DNA of 64,000 bases from Curvularia sp. ZM96 (Eukaryota; Ascomycota; Dothideomycetes; Pleosporales; Pleosporaceae), in NCBI GenBank assembly GCA_022457065.1, contig JAJGBQ010000004.1, positions 3,906,001-3,970,000 of the forward strand, read 5' to 3'. Under the pieces are notes generated by a model. That model saw nothing but the letters and a program-made list of their open reading frames with translations, ran no database searches and was not told the origin of the DNA. Numbering within the stretch: position 1 is the first letter of the stretch; each line of letters opens with the position of its first letter. Below are positions 22,195 through 32,634 of this stretch, piece after piece. Made by a program: the position numbers and the translations under genes.

Positions 22195-22560
22195 GGGTGG
22201 GTTTTCATTCGAGATTTGAGAAGGGAGTCTGGGTAGGTGGGTGGCACGGGTGAGAGAGAGGGAGAGAGGAAACGGGTTTCTCATGCGTGGACTTGTCCGT
22301 CGTATTGCACAGTAAGGCGAAGAGAGGTGCGAGAATAGGAAGATAAAAGGAATTGGGAGCTTCAATTTAGCCACCGTTATGTCTAATTGCGCTGTCAAAC
22401 GTCCGTTGCATATGGCATATCGACCATAGTCTCCAAAAAAAAAGGAAGAAAAGGAAAGATGAGTTGACGTTTCCTTCGTGCGTTCTCTGTTCCCCTTGCG
22501 CATACTCCAGAGTAAATTCAAAGGCAAGTGCCACGCTAGACCTCCATAGCGCCCATCAAC
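22195..22560. other. Convergent 3' gap
   Basis: It lies between paralog B (+) and the coiled-coil gene (-), with a short A-run near 22435. No gene is seen. Confidence 0.5.
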
Positions 22561-23409
22561 CTATCCCCTGTTACTCTCTTCAGGCGCAACAACTTCTGTA
22601 CTACCAGCCGCATCTCCACCCCCATTCCTTTCACCGTTCGGCGCACCGCTCCTACCCCTCTGCTTATCTGCACCCCCGGCACCCTCTTTAATCATTCGTT
22701 CCAAATCCCTGATGCGCTGCTTCAACGCCTCATTCTCTTTCTTGACTTCTTCCAGCTCAGCTTTGTGCTGCGCCACTTCTTCGTAGCGCGGGGTACTCAG
22801 TACGCTCGAGCTGCGGTGGTCGCGCTGCTGAGTAGGATCGCTAGTAGCCGCTGTCTGAGACGACATAGAGTACCGATGCGGAACATGACTTGCACTGCGC
22901 GAGACGCTCGAGGAGCTGCGGTGGCGCCGGGATGATGTCGGATGCATGGGGCCAGTTAAACCTTCGACATGGGCAATGGAGCTGTCGGCTGCGCTGGACA
23001 TGGAGGCTGTCGAGGCGACGGATGCAGAGTGAGCACGCAGCGCCGAGAGCTCGCGCGTGAGCCGGTTGACGACTGCTTCTTGTTCCTTTTCTAGCTCCAG
23101 GTGCATTTCTGCGGCTGTCATGGGGCGCGGATGGCGCATGGGCACGCCGGCCGACTCGACGCTCGTCTGGATGTATCCGCTGGGACCCGGGCTGAGAGGT
23201 GGAAAGGCAGCTCCGTGGGGTGCAGACGGCGGTACAGTGCCCCCAGGCGACGCAAGAGGCAGCGGCGGAGGACCCATGGGAGATATCTGAGAGGCTCGCC
23301 TAGAAGCTGGTGTGGACGTTTGGCGGGACAGCGAGCCCGACGCGGGCTGTGTGCTCGAAGGATTGCTTGTGACGGAGGATCCAGGCACAGTGGTGGGCTC
23401 TGGAGCCAT
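22561..23409 (-). CDS. Low-complexity protein with C-terminal coiled coil
   Basis: A single-exon frame of 282 residues from the ATG at 23409. The N-terminal third is Ser/Pro/Thr-rich (SPMGPPPLPLASPGG). A short Glu-rich helix follows (AEMHLELEKEQEAVVNRLTREL), then Ser-rich stretches, then a heptad-pattern coiled coil (HKAELEEVKKENEALKQRI) at about residues 210-245, and a Gly/Asn-rich tail. It looks like a fungal adaptor or scaffold. No named family was recognised. Confidence 0.7.
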   Translation of the reverse strand: MAPEPTTVPGSSVTSNPSSTQPASGSLSRQTSTPASRRASQISPMGPPPLPLASPGGTVPPSAPHGAAFPPLSPGPSGYIQTSVESAGVPMRHPRPMTAAEMHLELEKEQEAVVNRLTRELSALRAHSASVASTASMSSAADSSIAHVEGLTGPMHPTSSRRHRSSSSVSRSASHVPHRYSMSSQTAATSDPTQQRDHRSSSVLSTPRYEEVAQHKAELEEVKKENEALKQRIRDLERMIKEGAGGADKQRGRSGAPNGERNGGGDAAGSTEVVAPEESNRG

Positions 23410-24315
23410 TGTGGACAAATGTAAGCTCAAACGGCGCGTCTAGGTGTGTTTGCTTGGTTCCGAGGTGCTGGGCGCCCGCGTGAAGAGACAGGGAGGGAGA
23501 AAGGTGTTGTTCAGTTTACCCCGCCGTAACCACGAGCAGGGGAGATAGCGATGCAAGTAGTCGTCAAGAGAACAAACGATGAAACACAAAAGGGAGTTGG
23601 TGTCGAGTCGGTGTGCACAATGGGCGATCTCGATGACGGAGCATTGTTGCTATCGAGGAGCATCGAATGATAAAAAGGGCATCAGCGGCGTGAGATGCCG
23701 AGACAGGCGGGGGCACCTTCACCTGGCGACCATGGTATTGTGGACGTGCTTGCTGCTGGCACGTCTGTGTTTGAAGCGGTACCTGCTTGTCGATCTTGTT
23801 TGGCTGAGGTTGGTCGAGTAGAAGTGATGACTGTTCAGATGAAATGTTGTTTACCCAGCGCGCTAGCACGCATCCCCTGCCATGAGCTATCCAGGAACTC
23901 TAGTTGCTTTGGCAATTGGAGTTGCAGCAAGATTTGACCCATGAACATCAGCATAGTTTCACGCCAGCGCGCGCCAGATGCTCGATATTGGAAATTATCA
24001 AAACTGGTTTGGTATTCATCATGTTTCATGGCTCGCCTGCTACCTACTACAACGTAGAGGTAGTCATTTCCTTCCTTCGGCCCGACCCTCGCACGCGGCG
24101 GGCAGCGTCATTCCATCCAGCCACAGGCTACCGACGACCATGGGCCAAGTCCCGTCTCCCCGTTGCCAGAGCATGTTTCGCGTCTCGCAAAATAAAAACC
24201 TCTGCTTTTGTCAAATGTTGCACGCCGTGAAACCCTCCAACTCCTAGTCGCAATGCTCTATGTGAATAGGTTCCGAATGTGAATAATTCATGTCTAAAAT
24301 ATCTCGTGTCCCATC
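23410..24315. other. Gap, nothing recognised
   Basis: It lies upstream of the coiled-coil gene and downstream of eIF3l. Short frames lack any coding character. Confidence 0.45.
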
Positions 24316-25812
24316 CTAGTACGTTCTCGCCAGGTTGCGGAGGTACCAGTCTACGAGCCTCCTGCCGACCTTGGCCTCAGAGACGTGAATGAGGTCCTGT
24401 TGTTTTTTGTCAGCAACTTGTTTCGTTGATGTAATGAATGATTCTCTACTTACACCCTCCATGGCGTAGTCGAGGTCGCTGGCCTGAATGATATCGCCGT
24501 CCAGCAGACCGCCCTCGGCCCATCTTATTTGCCTGCTCCTCTGCTTGTTGACGAGCAGCCAGCACCTCAACTTCTCCGGCTCAACCTCCAAGAAACCAGC
24601 GAGCTTCTTAAGATCCATGGTGGTGTAGAGCTTGAGGTAGCTCTTGACGGTGGGCGACATCATGTTGTTCTTGACCTCGTCCATGAAGATGCGAAGGTGG
24701 TGCTCGACGGGGTCAATGTTGACCTCTGGGTTGTCAAAGTCGGGCGGGGTGGGGCTGATGAACTTGGGGCAGGCGCTGCGGAACAGCTCCTCGAACAGCG
24801 GAAGCGAGTCGGGACCACCGCGCTGCAGCCTGTTAAACTGCTCACCGTACTTCTCCCGAAGGGCCGTGTGGATGGTGTCGTCGAGCCTGGTGGGCTGGAA
24901 GGCGACGCAAATGGCGACGAGTGCGTACATCTGGTCGTTCTTCTTGGTGATGGAGTCGTACTGGGCGTTCTTCTGGAAGTTCTTGGTCCGCGAGACGTAG
25001 ACGAGGATGTGGCTGAACATGCGGATGGCGTCCGAGTAGCGTCGCATCATCATGTACGAGAATCCGACGTAGTAGTAGGTGGTGAAGTGCGCGGCCATGA
25101 CGCGGGCGAACATGGCCTTCTTGTTGAGCTCAATGTCGTCGAGCGTCTTGAGCGCCAGGCTAAAGTCTCCAAGCAGACAGTGGACACGCAGGAGACCGAT
25201 GATGGAGAAGTAGCCCAGCATCTTGTACAGCGGACGGTTGCCGTACTCACCCGCATACAGGCTGGCGTCCTCGCCGCGCTTCATGGCAGCCAGCTGCTCG
25301 CTGATCTGGGAGCGCTGGATGAGCGAGTAGAGGACGTTGAGGACACTGTAGCAGCCCCATGTGTTTGGGTTCTCGCGCAGCAGCGCAATCTCCTCCTCAT
25401 TGTCGCTCTTTTGGGCCACGCGCTGGCGGTAGCTGCAGAAGCTGTTGAACTGGTAGATGAACTCGTCGATGACGTCCCAGGCCCAGTAGTAGTTGGGCAC
25501 TTCGAGGTCGACGGGGCCCTCGGAGTTGAGAATGTAGTGGAACAGGTTGCAGTAGCTGTCGTAGCTAGCAAACTTGGTCTCGAGCGTGGCCTGGAACTCG
25601 AGGGGCGTAGCGGCGGCCTGCAACTGGGCGTGAATGTCCTGGTTGCTCGTCATCGAGGGCATGCGGTCGAGGTCCTCCATGCCGTCGTACTGGACCTGCT
25701 CGCGGTAGTCGTTGGCCATGGCCTCCTCCTCGACGTCCGAGTCGTCGTCCATGGCGCGCCTGGCGGGCTCGCCGTTCTGGTACTGCGGCGGAACTCGCTC
25801 GCGCAGACTCAT
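24316..25812 (-). CDS. Eukaryotic translation initiation factor 3 subunit L
   Basis: From the first in-frame ATG (25812) through 24316, with an intron at 24453-24397 (57 nt, GTAAGT donor, GCTGAC branch, CAACAG acceptor). The intron is 3n and has no stop; removing it restores SDLDYAMEGDLIHVSEAK, the expected conserved junction. Spliced, 479 residues, the usual eIF3l size. Signatures: YCNLFHYIL, YYWAWDVIDEFIYQFNSFC, WGCYSVLNVLYSLI, GYFSIIGLLRVHCLLGD and a C-terminal PCI-like region (LKLYTTMDLKKLAGFLEV). Role: subunit of the eIF3 complex in 43S pre-initiation complex assembly. The frame stays open ~90 nt upstream without another ATG, so the N-terminus could differ. Confidence 0.94.
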   Translation of the reverse strand: MSLRERVPPQYQNGEPARRAMDDDSDVEEEAMANDYREQVQYDGMEDLDRMPSMTSNQDIHAQLQAAATPLEFQATLETKFASYDSYCNLFHYILNSEGPVDLEVPNYYWAWDVIDEFIYQFNSFCSYRQRVAQKSDNEEEIALLRENPNTWGCYSVLNVLYSLIQRSQISEQLAAMKRGEDASLYAGEYGNRPLYKMLGYFSIIGLLRVHCLLGDFSLALKTLDDIELNKKAMFARVMAAHFTTYYYVGFSYMMMRRYSDAIRMFSHILVYVSRTKNFQKNAQYDSITKKNDQMYALVAICVAFQPTRLDDTIHTALREKYGEQFNRLQRGGPDSLPLFEELFRSACPKFISPTPPDFDNPEVNIDPVEHHLRIFMDEVKNNMMSPTVKSYLKLYTTMDLKKLAGFLEVEPEKLRCWLLVNKQRSRQIRWAEGGLLDGDIIQASDLDYAMEGVSRESFITSTKQVADKKQQDLIHVSEAKVGRRLVDWYLRNLARTY

Positions 25813-26397
25813 GTTGGGATATGCGGACGGCGTCGGGGGGTTGGGTGACTGTGGGATTGTCGTGTCGTCGTCGTGGTGGCCCCCCACCTTGGCCTGCTGC
25901 AATTTTGGCGTTCTGTTCTGTGCGCGTTGCTAGTGTCTTATCGATAGGCACCGCCCGCCCTGTAGTCGCGCTGCTGCCCAGGGCCTAGCCACACACACCG
26001 CTGGCCACTGTCCTGCTGCGGCACCTTAGCCGACACCTCTGCGCTCTCGACCTACCCAGTCTCAGCCGGTGCCAAAGTGTATACACATGCCCCAAGACGA
26101 GGAACCCATGGCACTTGACGGCCTCAAGTCCGTAGCTTGGCCCTAGTGCGCCGCCCTTCGGTGGCGCCCTCATAAGCCTTAAGCACAGTCGGCGCGAGTA
26201 TTATACCTAAAACCCGTCATTAACAACAGAGGCAACATAAAGGGAAAATAAAAAACAACCTAGATCAGAAACCTAAGCCGCTAAGCAGGTCACTGGAACC
26301 GAAATCGCAGCTTTCCTCTTCTCCTATCTCTCCTCCTCTCTCGCTGTCTCAACTCTCCCATCGTGTCCCCGCCAACCCCCAGTCCCCCAAGCCAAGC
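25813..26397. promoter_or_regulatory. Divergent promoter region eIF3l/EthD gene
   Basis: 585 bp. It includes a pyrimidine-rich tract (about 26315-26365) just upstream of the EthD start, a common fungal promoter feature. No gene is seen. Confidence 0.45.
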
Positions 26398-26901
26398 ATG
26401 ACATACACCGTCATCCTCTTCCTGACCCGCCACCACAACCTCAGCTCGGAGGAATTCAGAGACCACTACGAAAACGTGCACATTCCCTTGGCCTACTCGC
26501 TGCTATCCCACTGCTGGCCCGTTTCCTTCCACCGCCGCTACCTAGCCCGGATCAATCGGAAAGGCTTTGGCGGCCCCGGGAATCCCGACCGGCCGCTCCT
26601 TGTGCTGCGCGGCCTCGTCGACAATGGCTTTGATTGCGACTGCATCTCCGAGACGATCTTTGAGGACGAGGCCCATTTTCGCGTCTTCTACCGCAATGTG
26701 TATGCCAAGGAGACGGCGGACAAGCTGACGCGAGACGAGGCGAATTTTCTCGAAGAGGGGAAGACGAGGATTATCGTCATTGGCGAGACATGGAGTACCG
26801 ACCGCGCGGGAATGACTTCCAGGGACGTGGGCTTGGGGTTGATCAGCGATCCTTCAGACAGCGATGATACCAACTCTACCCGGAGTTCTTGGAAAATGTA
26901 A
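26398..26901 (+). CDS. EthD-domain protein (dimeric alpha-beta barrel)
   Basis: A single exon, 167 residues. The N-terminal ~115 residues match the EthD pattern: TVILFLTRHHNLSSEEFRDHYENVHIPLA (start strand, then the F--H---VH-P helix), a middle block with the barrel strands and DCISETIFEDEAHFRVFY, then FLEEGKTRIIVIGET. Family members fold like ferredoxin-like monooxygenases and take part in ether degradation and in decarboxylation or cyclisation of aromatic polyketides; the substrate here is unknown. The C-terminal ~30 residues are Ser/Asp-rich and disordered. No signal peptide. Confidence 0.85.
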   Translation: MTYTVILFLTRHHNLSSEEFRDHYENVHIPLAYSLLSHCWPVSFHRRYLARINRKGFGGPGNPDRPLLVLRGLVDNGFDCDCISETIFEDEAHFRVFYRNVYAKETADKLTRDEANFLEEGKTRIIVIGETWSTDRAGMTSRDVGLGLISDPSDSDDTNSTRSSWKM

Positions 26902-27250
26902 AAAGTTTAAAAAAAATTAATAAAAATGGCGTACTTGGAGTTGGAGGCACGGAGCAACTGGAAATATGGCCGGTGACGGTGTTACTATGGGTCGTGTTAT
27001 ATGAAGCCTTTACCAGTGCGTACAAACTGACTTAGGGTTACCAAGGCGTTGGGCAAGAGCTGATGATGTTGCATCTTTCCTTGACTGTCTTCTCTCTTCT
27101 CATCTTTCAACTTCCACTTGCCCCATCATTCCAGCAAGCATGTACTTAACACCCGATCCAAATCCAAAACAACTGCCGTGAGATCAATCTATAATACCAT
27201 ACCACACCATACCCAAAACAAGGGGGCTAGATAAGACCCCCCCGGCCCCT
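26902..27250. other. Convergent 3' gap
   Basis: An A-rich run with AATAAA-like sequence at 26905-26930 follows the EthD stop and suits polyadenylation. No gene is seen. Confidence 0.5.
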
Positions 27251-28339
27251 TCACAGCTTCTCCTTGCTGCCTTTCGTGGGACCCCCCTTCGCATGCCTGT
27301 AATCATAATGCCAATCATCCTTGGCCAAATCGGCCCTTACCTGATAATTCGCCTCCGCATCTTCCAACACCTGCATATCAATGTCTACAACGCTCATGCC
27401 CTCCGCCGCACCACCTAGCTTCGACAGCGCGCCCACGAACGGCACCGTGACCTGGCTGAGCCCAGCATACCCTTTACCCGCCGGCCCTCCCGCATTCGCA
27501 AACACAACCGCACACGTGTTTTCGAACGCGCGGGCAGTGAGAATCGAGTCAAGGAAGAGTGCCTCGGCAGCGGGGTTCTGTTTTAGCCCCGCCTCGTTGC
27601 AGTCGTTTAGTGTCCAGAAGGTCGGGATAATGATGATTTTTGCGCCCTGGGCAATGAGCTCGCGGAAGGCTTCGGGAAATGCAAGATCCCAGCAGATCAG
27701 CAGCCCGACTTTGCCAATGGGCGTGTCGAAGACCTCGTGGATGTCGCGGCCAGAGCCTGTAAGGTGCTCGCGCTCGGGACCCCATAGGTTCTTCTTGACG
27801 TACTTGCCGATGACTTTGCCTTCGTGGTCAATGAAGTAGCAAACGTTGAGAAGGCGGTCCTGCTCTTTTTCATTCTCCTTGTGGCTTTCGACAATTGTGC
27901 CGGGGACAATGCCTTATTGTGATTTGTTTGTGTCAGCAATAGCAACAACATGGGATAACACTAGATGTTAATCACTTACATATTCCACATTCTCGTGCCA
28001 ACTGTTTGTACTTTTCTAGATAACCCGCGCAACTTTCCACCACGGCTAGAAACTCAGGATCTTTGGGTTTCCAGTTGGTTAAGTGATATTCGGGCAAGAC
28101 AGCCAGCTCGGCGCCCTGAGCGGCGGCAGAGCGAATCAGTGAGGCCGCCTTGTTGAAGTTGTGTTCGGGTGACAGAGGCTATCCAGGTCAGTCGCAATGC
28201 TTTGGGTTGCGTGCGCAGTAAGAGACCATGAAGGGGCGTGAGAATGGGGGCGGGGTTGGGGTGGGGTTGCAGTCGAGTGTGGGGTAATCCGTACTTTTGG
28301 ATAGAGTTGAATGACGGCTACTTTGACAATGGGAGCCAT
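27251..28339 (-). CDS. Carbon-nitrogen hydrolase (nitrilase superfamily)
   Basis: Exons 28339-28295, 28178-27980 and 27912-27251 (introns 116 and 67 nt) give 301 residues. The nitrilase triad is complete: Glu45 in AVLPEYHL, Lys121/122 in YVKKNLWGPEREH, Cys155 in GLLICWDLAFPE. An N-terminal beta strand (VKVAVIQLYP) and the C-terminal region (NYQVRADLAKDDWHYDYRH) fit a carbamoylase/aliphatic amidase branch of the superfamily. No signal peptide, so probably cytosolic. It hydrolyses a C-N bond of an amide, carbamoyl or nitrile substrate; which one is not readable. Confidence 0.9.
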
Positions 28340-28966
28340 GTTTCTGTTTTACGGGCGCTGATACTTTGATAGGACAATTGACGTTAGTAATGCCCCAAGG
28401 CCAAGCTGGCTTATGTATTGCACCCAGGTGGAGACAACGAAGATATGGCGGCTCCGTGACGTGCCAATCATGCGGGGCTAACATCTCCTAGCCAGACGAG
28501 ATGCATAAGCGAGTATGCCTGGATTTGATAGCATGCCAACCACCAATAGGAGAGTTTACAGGATGAAGCGGAATTATCAAATTCATTGTTAGAACAAAGG
28601 CTTACAGAGGGAGCTATGTTGAGAAAAGGGTATTGAGGTAGGAAAACAAGGAACTCGAAAAACGCCTATAGTAAATACACCGAACACTCTGCCTGATTAG
28701 GTCATTCATATCCATACCATCATTATGGGTACGATATGTGCGTGTTGGAGACAACCCATGTATTAATTGCCTGTGAACCGATTGACTCTTGCTCTCGTTG
28801 GAGATGCTTGCAGCGGGCGCACATTGGAGAGTCATCTTCGAAGTTACGAGGCCGGAAAGAAGGCTGGCACAGCTCGATCTGCTCTTTGAGGAAGAACGCC
28901 GATTGGGGTCTTGAAATCCCCAGCTGCCGCGAGCTGGATCTAGTGAAGAACTGCTTGCCAAGTGGC
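28340..28966. other. Gap, nothing recognised
   Basis: It contains the nitrilase promoter and the 3' region of the RRM gene. No gene is seen. Confidence 0.5.
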
Positions 28967-30526
28967 CTATGCTGTTATACCATCACCCAAGCGACAGCCG
29001 CCGACGTGCACACCGTGGATCCTATACGAGTCGTCCTCGGAATCAGAGCCGTCGTCTGATCCAATATCGAGAAGAGCGAACTGGTTGACCGGGGGTGCAG
29101 GTTTCAGGGGGGCCTGTTGGACACGAACGGAGGCTTTCGCAGGTTGTCGCAGGGGCTCAGCGCACTCGTCTGGATAGTATTCGATACGCAGGCCTTTGTA
29201 CCCAGTACGGGACATCATGCAAGTCCTCGCGAAGAGTGCGTTGTGAACAGAGTTGGTGGATATGTATGCATCTCCATTCTTGAAGTAGATGTCAATCACG
29301 ACTAGGTTGTGGATGTGGTCTAGGTGATCCCTGATCTGATCTGCTTTGAATTTTCCTGCAGCGCCCCGTACCACGAGGTTTCTAGTGGCGCCATTAGCGA
29401 TCTTGGTAGACACGTGCGGCGGTACGTGAAACTGTCTATCGTTCCAGCGGAACTCGAGCTGACAAGATCAGTTTGGCATTGAAAAACTATCAGAGCCTGT
29501 CTTACCCTCTTTGTGTGTAGATAGATATCGTTTCGCTTGGTGTGTGCGAGAAACTCTGCAGCGCCTTCGGCGAATGAGACGGCCGCAGATCGATCATTAC
29601 GGAGGAATACTTCAAGGAGTCTTCCACCACGGATGACGCTCACTAGGTCTTTGTGGGTAGTGCGCTCGGGCAGGTTAGTGATAAATATGGTCCGTTTGGC
29701 GTGAACAGGGATCTGCTGGCTCGGTGACTGAGCATGGTCGTCCTCATCGTCATCTTGTGGATTTTCTAGACTCCACGTGAAAGGCTCAGCCTCTCCATAT
29801 CCATGATAGAACGAATGAGTTGCTGCCGAGTGCTTATCATAACCGGCATTGCCTCGGTTGTAATGACTCCCTGCCGCAGCTCTGGCTCCGAATGGTGTAT
29901 GCTTCGACTCATGATCGTATCCTGATAGCTCTTCGTCTGCGGCACCGCCACCCTCATCTTGAAGCAGAGTCTCAAGCGTCTCGACAGTCAGTCCCCCGCG
30001 GAACAGAGCGCTTTTGAGGAGATCTGGGCCCCGTCAGAGAACATCCAATTGATTGCAATGCCATGGTAAAATCATGGTGAACACTGCGCTGGGGTGAAGT
30101 GTACGTACGATATTCTCGCAACGCTTGGACCTACAATCGACGAATTGTCAGTGCATGAGCTGAAAAGGACAGTGGTAGCGAAAGGATGTGGAGACAAGAG
30201 AGGAGGAAGGTATCGTTTGTAACGGCACTGGAAAGAGAAAACGTACCATATGGTCATGTTCCGCCTTACTGACTGTGACATTGTTTGAAAGATCAGTACC
30301 ATACTTGGCAGGCTGAGTAGAAGTATGCTAGCAGTCCATGTCAGCTACAAGGCGGAAACCCGCGCACGGCTGAAATATGAGCTGAGTTGAGAGACTACTA
30401 ACATATTGGGCCCTAGAGGTCTAGTCAGCAACCGCGCAGGCCACGACTGATTCAAGTGGTGGATATAGTGGCCTACCTGCGTACAAGGGCGTCGAAATAG
30501 GATCTGCTTATGGTGACGGTGGCCAT
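28967..30526 (-). CDS. RRM RNA-binding protein, six exons including a 10-nt microexon
   Basis: Exons 30526-30477, 30412-30403 (10 nt), 30327-30247, 30130-30109 (22 nt), 30023-29506 and 29458-28967; introns 64, 75, 116, 85 and 47 nt. All phases agree and give 390 residues: N-terminus MATVTISRSYFDALVRRAQYH, then SKAEHDHM, a linker, then a first RRM-like region (RTIFITNLPERTT, then AAVSFAEGAAEFLAHT) and a second (NLVVRGAAGKFKADQIRDHL, GDAYISTNSVHNA). The acidic tail has DDGSDSEDDS. The microexon supplies RAQY between LVR and HT; without it the frame breaks. Related fungal RRM proteins regulate mRNA during differentiation; that role is not shown here. It is divergent from BCS1 (455 bp). Confidence 0.85.
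30403..30412 (-). other. 10-nt microexon of the RRM gene
   Basis: GGCCCAATAT, flanked by a CTAG acceptor and a GTTAGT donor. It completes the AG|G codon and adds Ala-Gln-Tyr before the CAT of the next exon. Confidence 0.75.
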
Positions 30527-30981
30527 GGCACACAAGAGAAGAAGAATTGAGGCCCGCGGATCACGAAGTTTGTATAGGAGCTGGGGCGAGGCAATGGGAG
30601 GGGGCACTATCATGGCTATCTATCACTAACAGGCGCAGGCCCAAGCGTCGCCCTAGCGCTGCACTGCCGACTACCGCGACTCCACAGCACTGGGAAAGGG
30701 CGATCGCCTTGCCCTACCCCGGATTCTCATGCAGCTTCCGCGGCGGCTTGGGTGTCCTGGGACGATATGGAGCTTTCTTTTTCTTTCTTTCTTTTTGATT
30801 TCTCATTCTCGTCTACACTGTGAACCATATATCTACTTTATACAGCATCCACTTGCTCCACCAGCACGGCGTTCAAACTGACCCAGCGGGACATGGCAGC
30901 ACTGCAGCTGGACAGGGGGCGCTAGTTAGCGTCCGGGGCCTATCAAATTTCTATACATACCTACGAGCTCCTCTCCAGCCC
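30527..30981. promoter_or_regulatory. Divergent promoter region RRM gene/BCS1
   Basis: 455 bp between divergent starts, with a CTTT-rich pyrimidine tract at 30773-30796 on the + strand. No gene is seen. Confidence 0.45.
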
Positions 30982-32495
30982 ATGGAATCCAACACGCCAC
31001 AACACCAGCTGGCGAAGCACATTACCGCCGCGGGCAGCGACAGCTCCGCCTCGCTCTTGTCCCAAGTCGCCGACAACCCTTTCTTTACCGCCGTAGGAAT
31101 TGGCCCCTGCCGCCCATGCGTGTGCTGGACGTGTGCTCACAGATGCCATAGGGCTTCGGCCTCGCCGCGCTTGGGGTTGCGGCACGGACAGGCCAGAAAG
31201 GACTGCAGCATGGCGCCGCATTCATCAAGCGCCGCATGCTCGTCGACCTCGAAATCACCCGCCATGACGACGCCTATCCTTGGGTCCTCCAATGGATGAC
31301 AAACTACCATCGGGCGCAGCAGACCGGCGCCAGGCCATTGGCTCACAACAATGTTCTCTCCAAAGTGCTCAATCGCATCGATCCGCGCATGCACCATTTG
31401 CAGGTGCAGACGTACACGCCGCCCGACGGGCCCTCGCACGCCGCCCACTTCTCGTTCGTACCGGGACCAGGCAAGCACTTCTTGCGCTACAAGAACGCCT
31501 TTATCCTCGTCGACCGGCAGCGAGAGCGTAACAGTCTCAATGTAAAAGATGGCGTTCCCTTTGAGACAATCAGCCTTACTACCTTGTACTCGCACCGCGA
31601 CATTTTTGAGGACATTTTCGCGGAGGCACACCAGATATACCAGCAGTCGCAAGAGGGCAAGACAGTCATATACAACTCCATGGGCACCATGTGGCAGCAA
31701 TTTGGCGACGCAAAGCGGAAACGGCCCTTGGACTCTGTCGTTCTCGAGCGCGGCGTCAAGGAACGTATTGTCGAGGACATGGAAGCCTTCATTTCATCAC
31801 GCAAGTGGTACTTGGACCGGGGTATACCTTACCGCAGAGGGTACTTGCTTTACGGTCCTCCTGGCACCGGCAAGAGCTCTTTTATCCAAGCAGTCGCAGG
31901 CCATCTCGACTTCAACATTGCCATCCTCAACGTCAGCGAGCGTGGCCTCACAGACGATAGACTAAACCATCTGCTAACTAAAGTTCCGCGCCGCACCGTC
32001 GTGCTGCTCGAAGATGTAGATGTCGCTTTTATGAACCGCAAAACTGCAGGACCGGATGGATATGCAAGCGCATCAGTCACCTTCTCAGGCCTTCTCAACG
32101 CTCTGGACGGCGTCGCTAGCGCCGAAGAACGCATCATTTTCCTGACCACCAACCACGTGGAACGACTAGACGAAGCGCTCGTGCGCCCCGGCCGCGTCGA
32201 CATGACGGTCCGCCTGGGCGAAGCAACAGAGTACCAGATTGAGCAGCTGTGGGATCGCTTCTACGCCGACTTTGACGCCAGCGGGGAGGCGAAGAAGAGG
32301 TTCATGGCAAAAGCTAGGCAACTGGGGCTTGTAGATAGCGTGAGCACGGCGGCGCTGCAGGGATTGTTTTTGTATAACAAGGATGATACGGAGGGGGCGA
32401 TTAGTATGGTGGAGAGCCTGGCTGCGGGAACGAGGGCGGGTGGTCATGTGGGTGTGCCAGGACATGTGGATGTCAATGAGGTTACGTCGCGCTGA
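30982..32495 (+). CDS. BCS1: Mitochondrial AAA-ATPase Bcs1
   Basis: Exons 30982-31092 and 31152-32495 (intron 59 nt) give 484 residues. The splice joins NPFFTA to GFGLAALGVAARTG, the conserved Bcs1 transmembrane helix. The BCS1_N domain follows (RRMLVDLEITRHDDAYPWVL, QTYTPPDGP, FVPGPGKHF). The AAA domain has Walker A GPPGTGKS at residues 272-279, Walker B VVLLEDVDVAF, the second-region-of-homology Arg finger region (RPGRVDM), and a C-terminal helical lid. Role: inner-membrane chaperone that translocates the folded Rieske Fe-S protein and inserts it into complex III. The long N-terminal frame before the splice is Ser/Gly-rich. Size and order match fungal Bcs1. Confidence 0.95.
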
Positions 32496-32634
32496 GAAGG
32501 CGGTCTGTATAGATATGCAGCTGTAACATGATTAAAATTACATGTACATTATGTGTATCGTTTTTGCCTTGCTAGTGTATCTCGTAATAATTTTGTCCAC
32601 CATATTCCCATCAACTTTTTAACTTGACCACAAT

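Noticed and set aside
24529..25848. 439-codon open frame on the + strand opposite eIF3l
   Set aside because: It is the mirror of a GC-rich coding gene; the translation is Val/Leu/Glu-biased with no domain, while the minus strand is clearly eIF3l.
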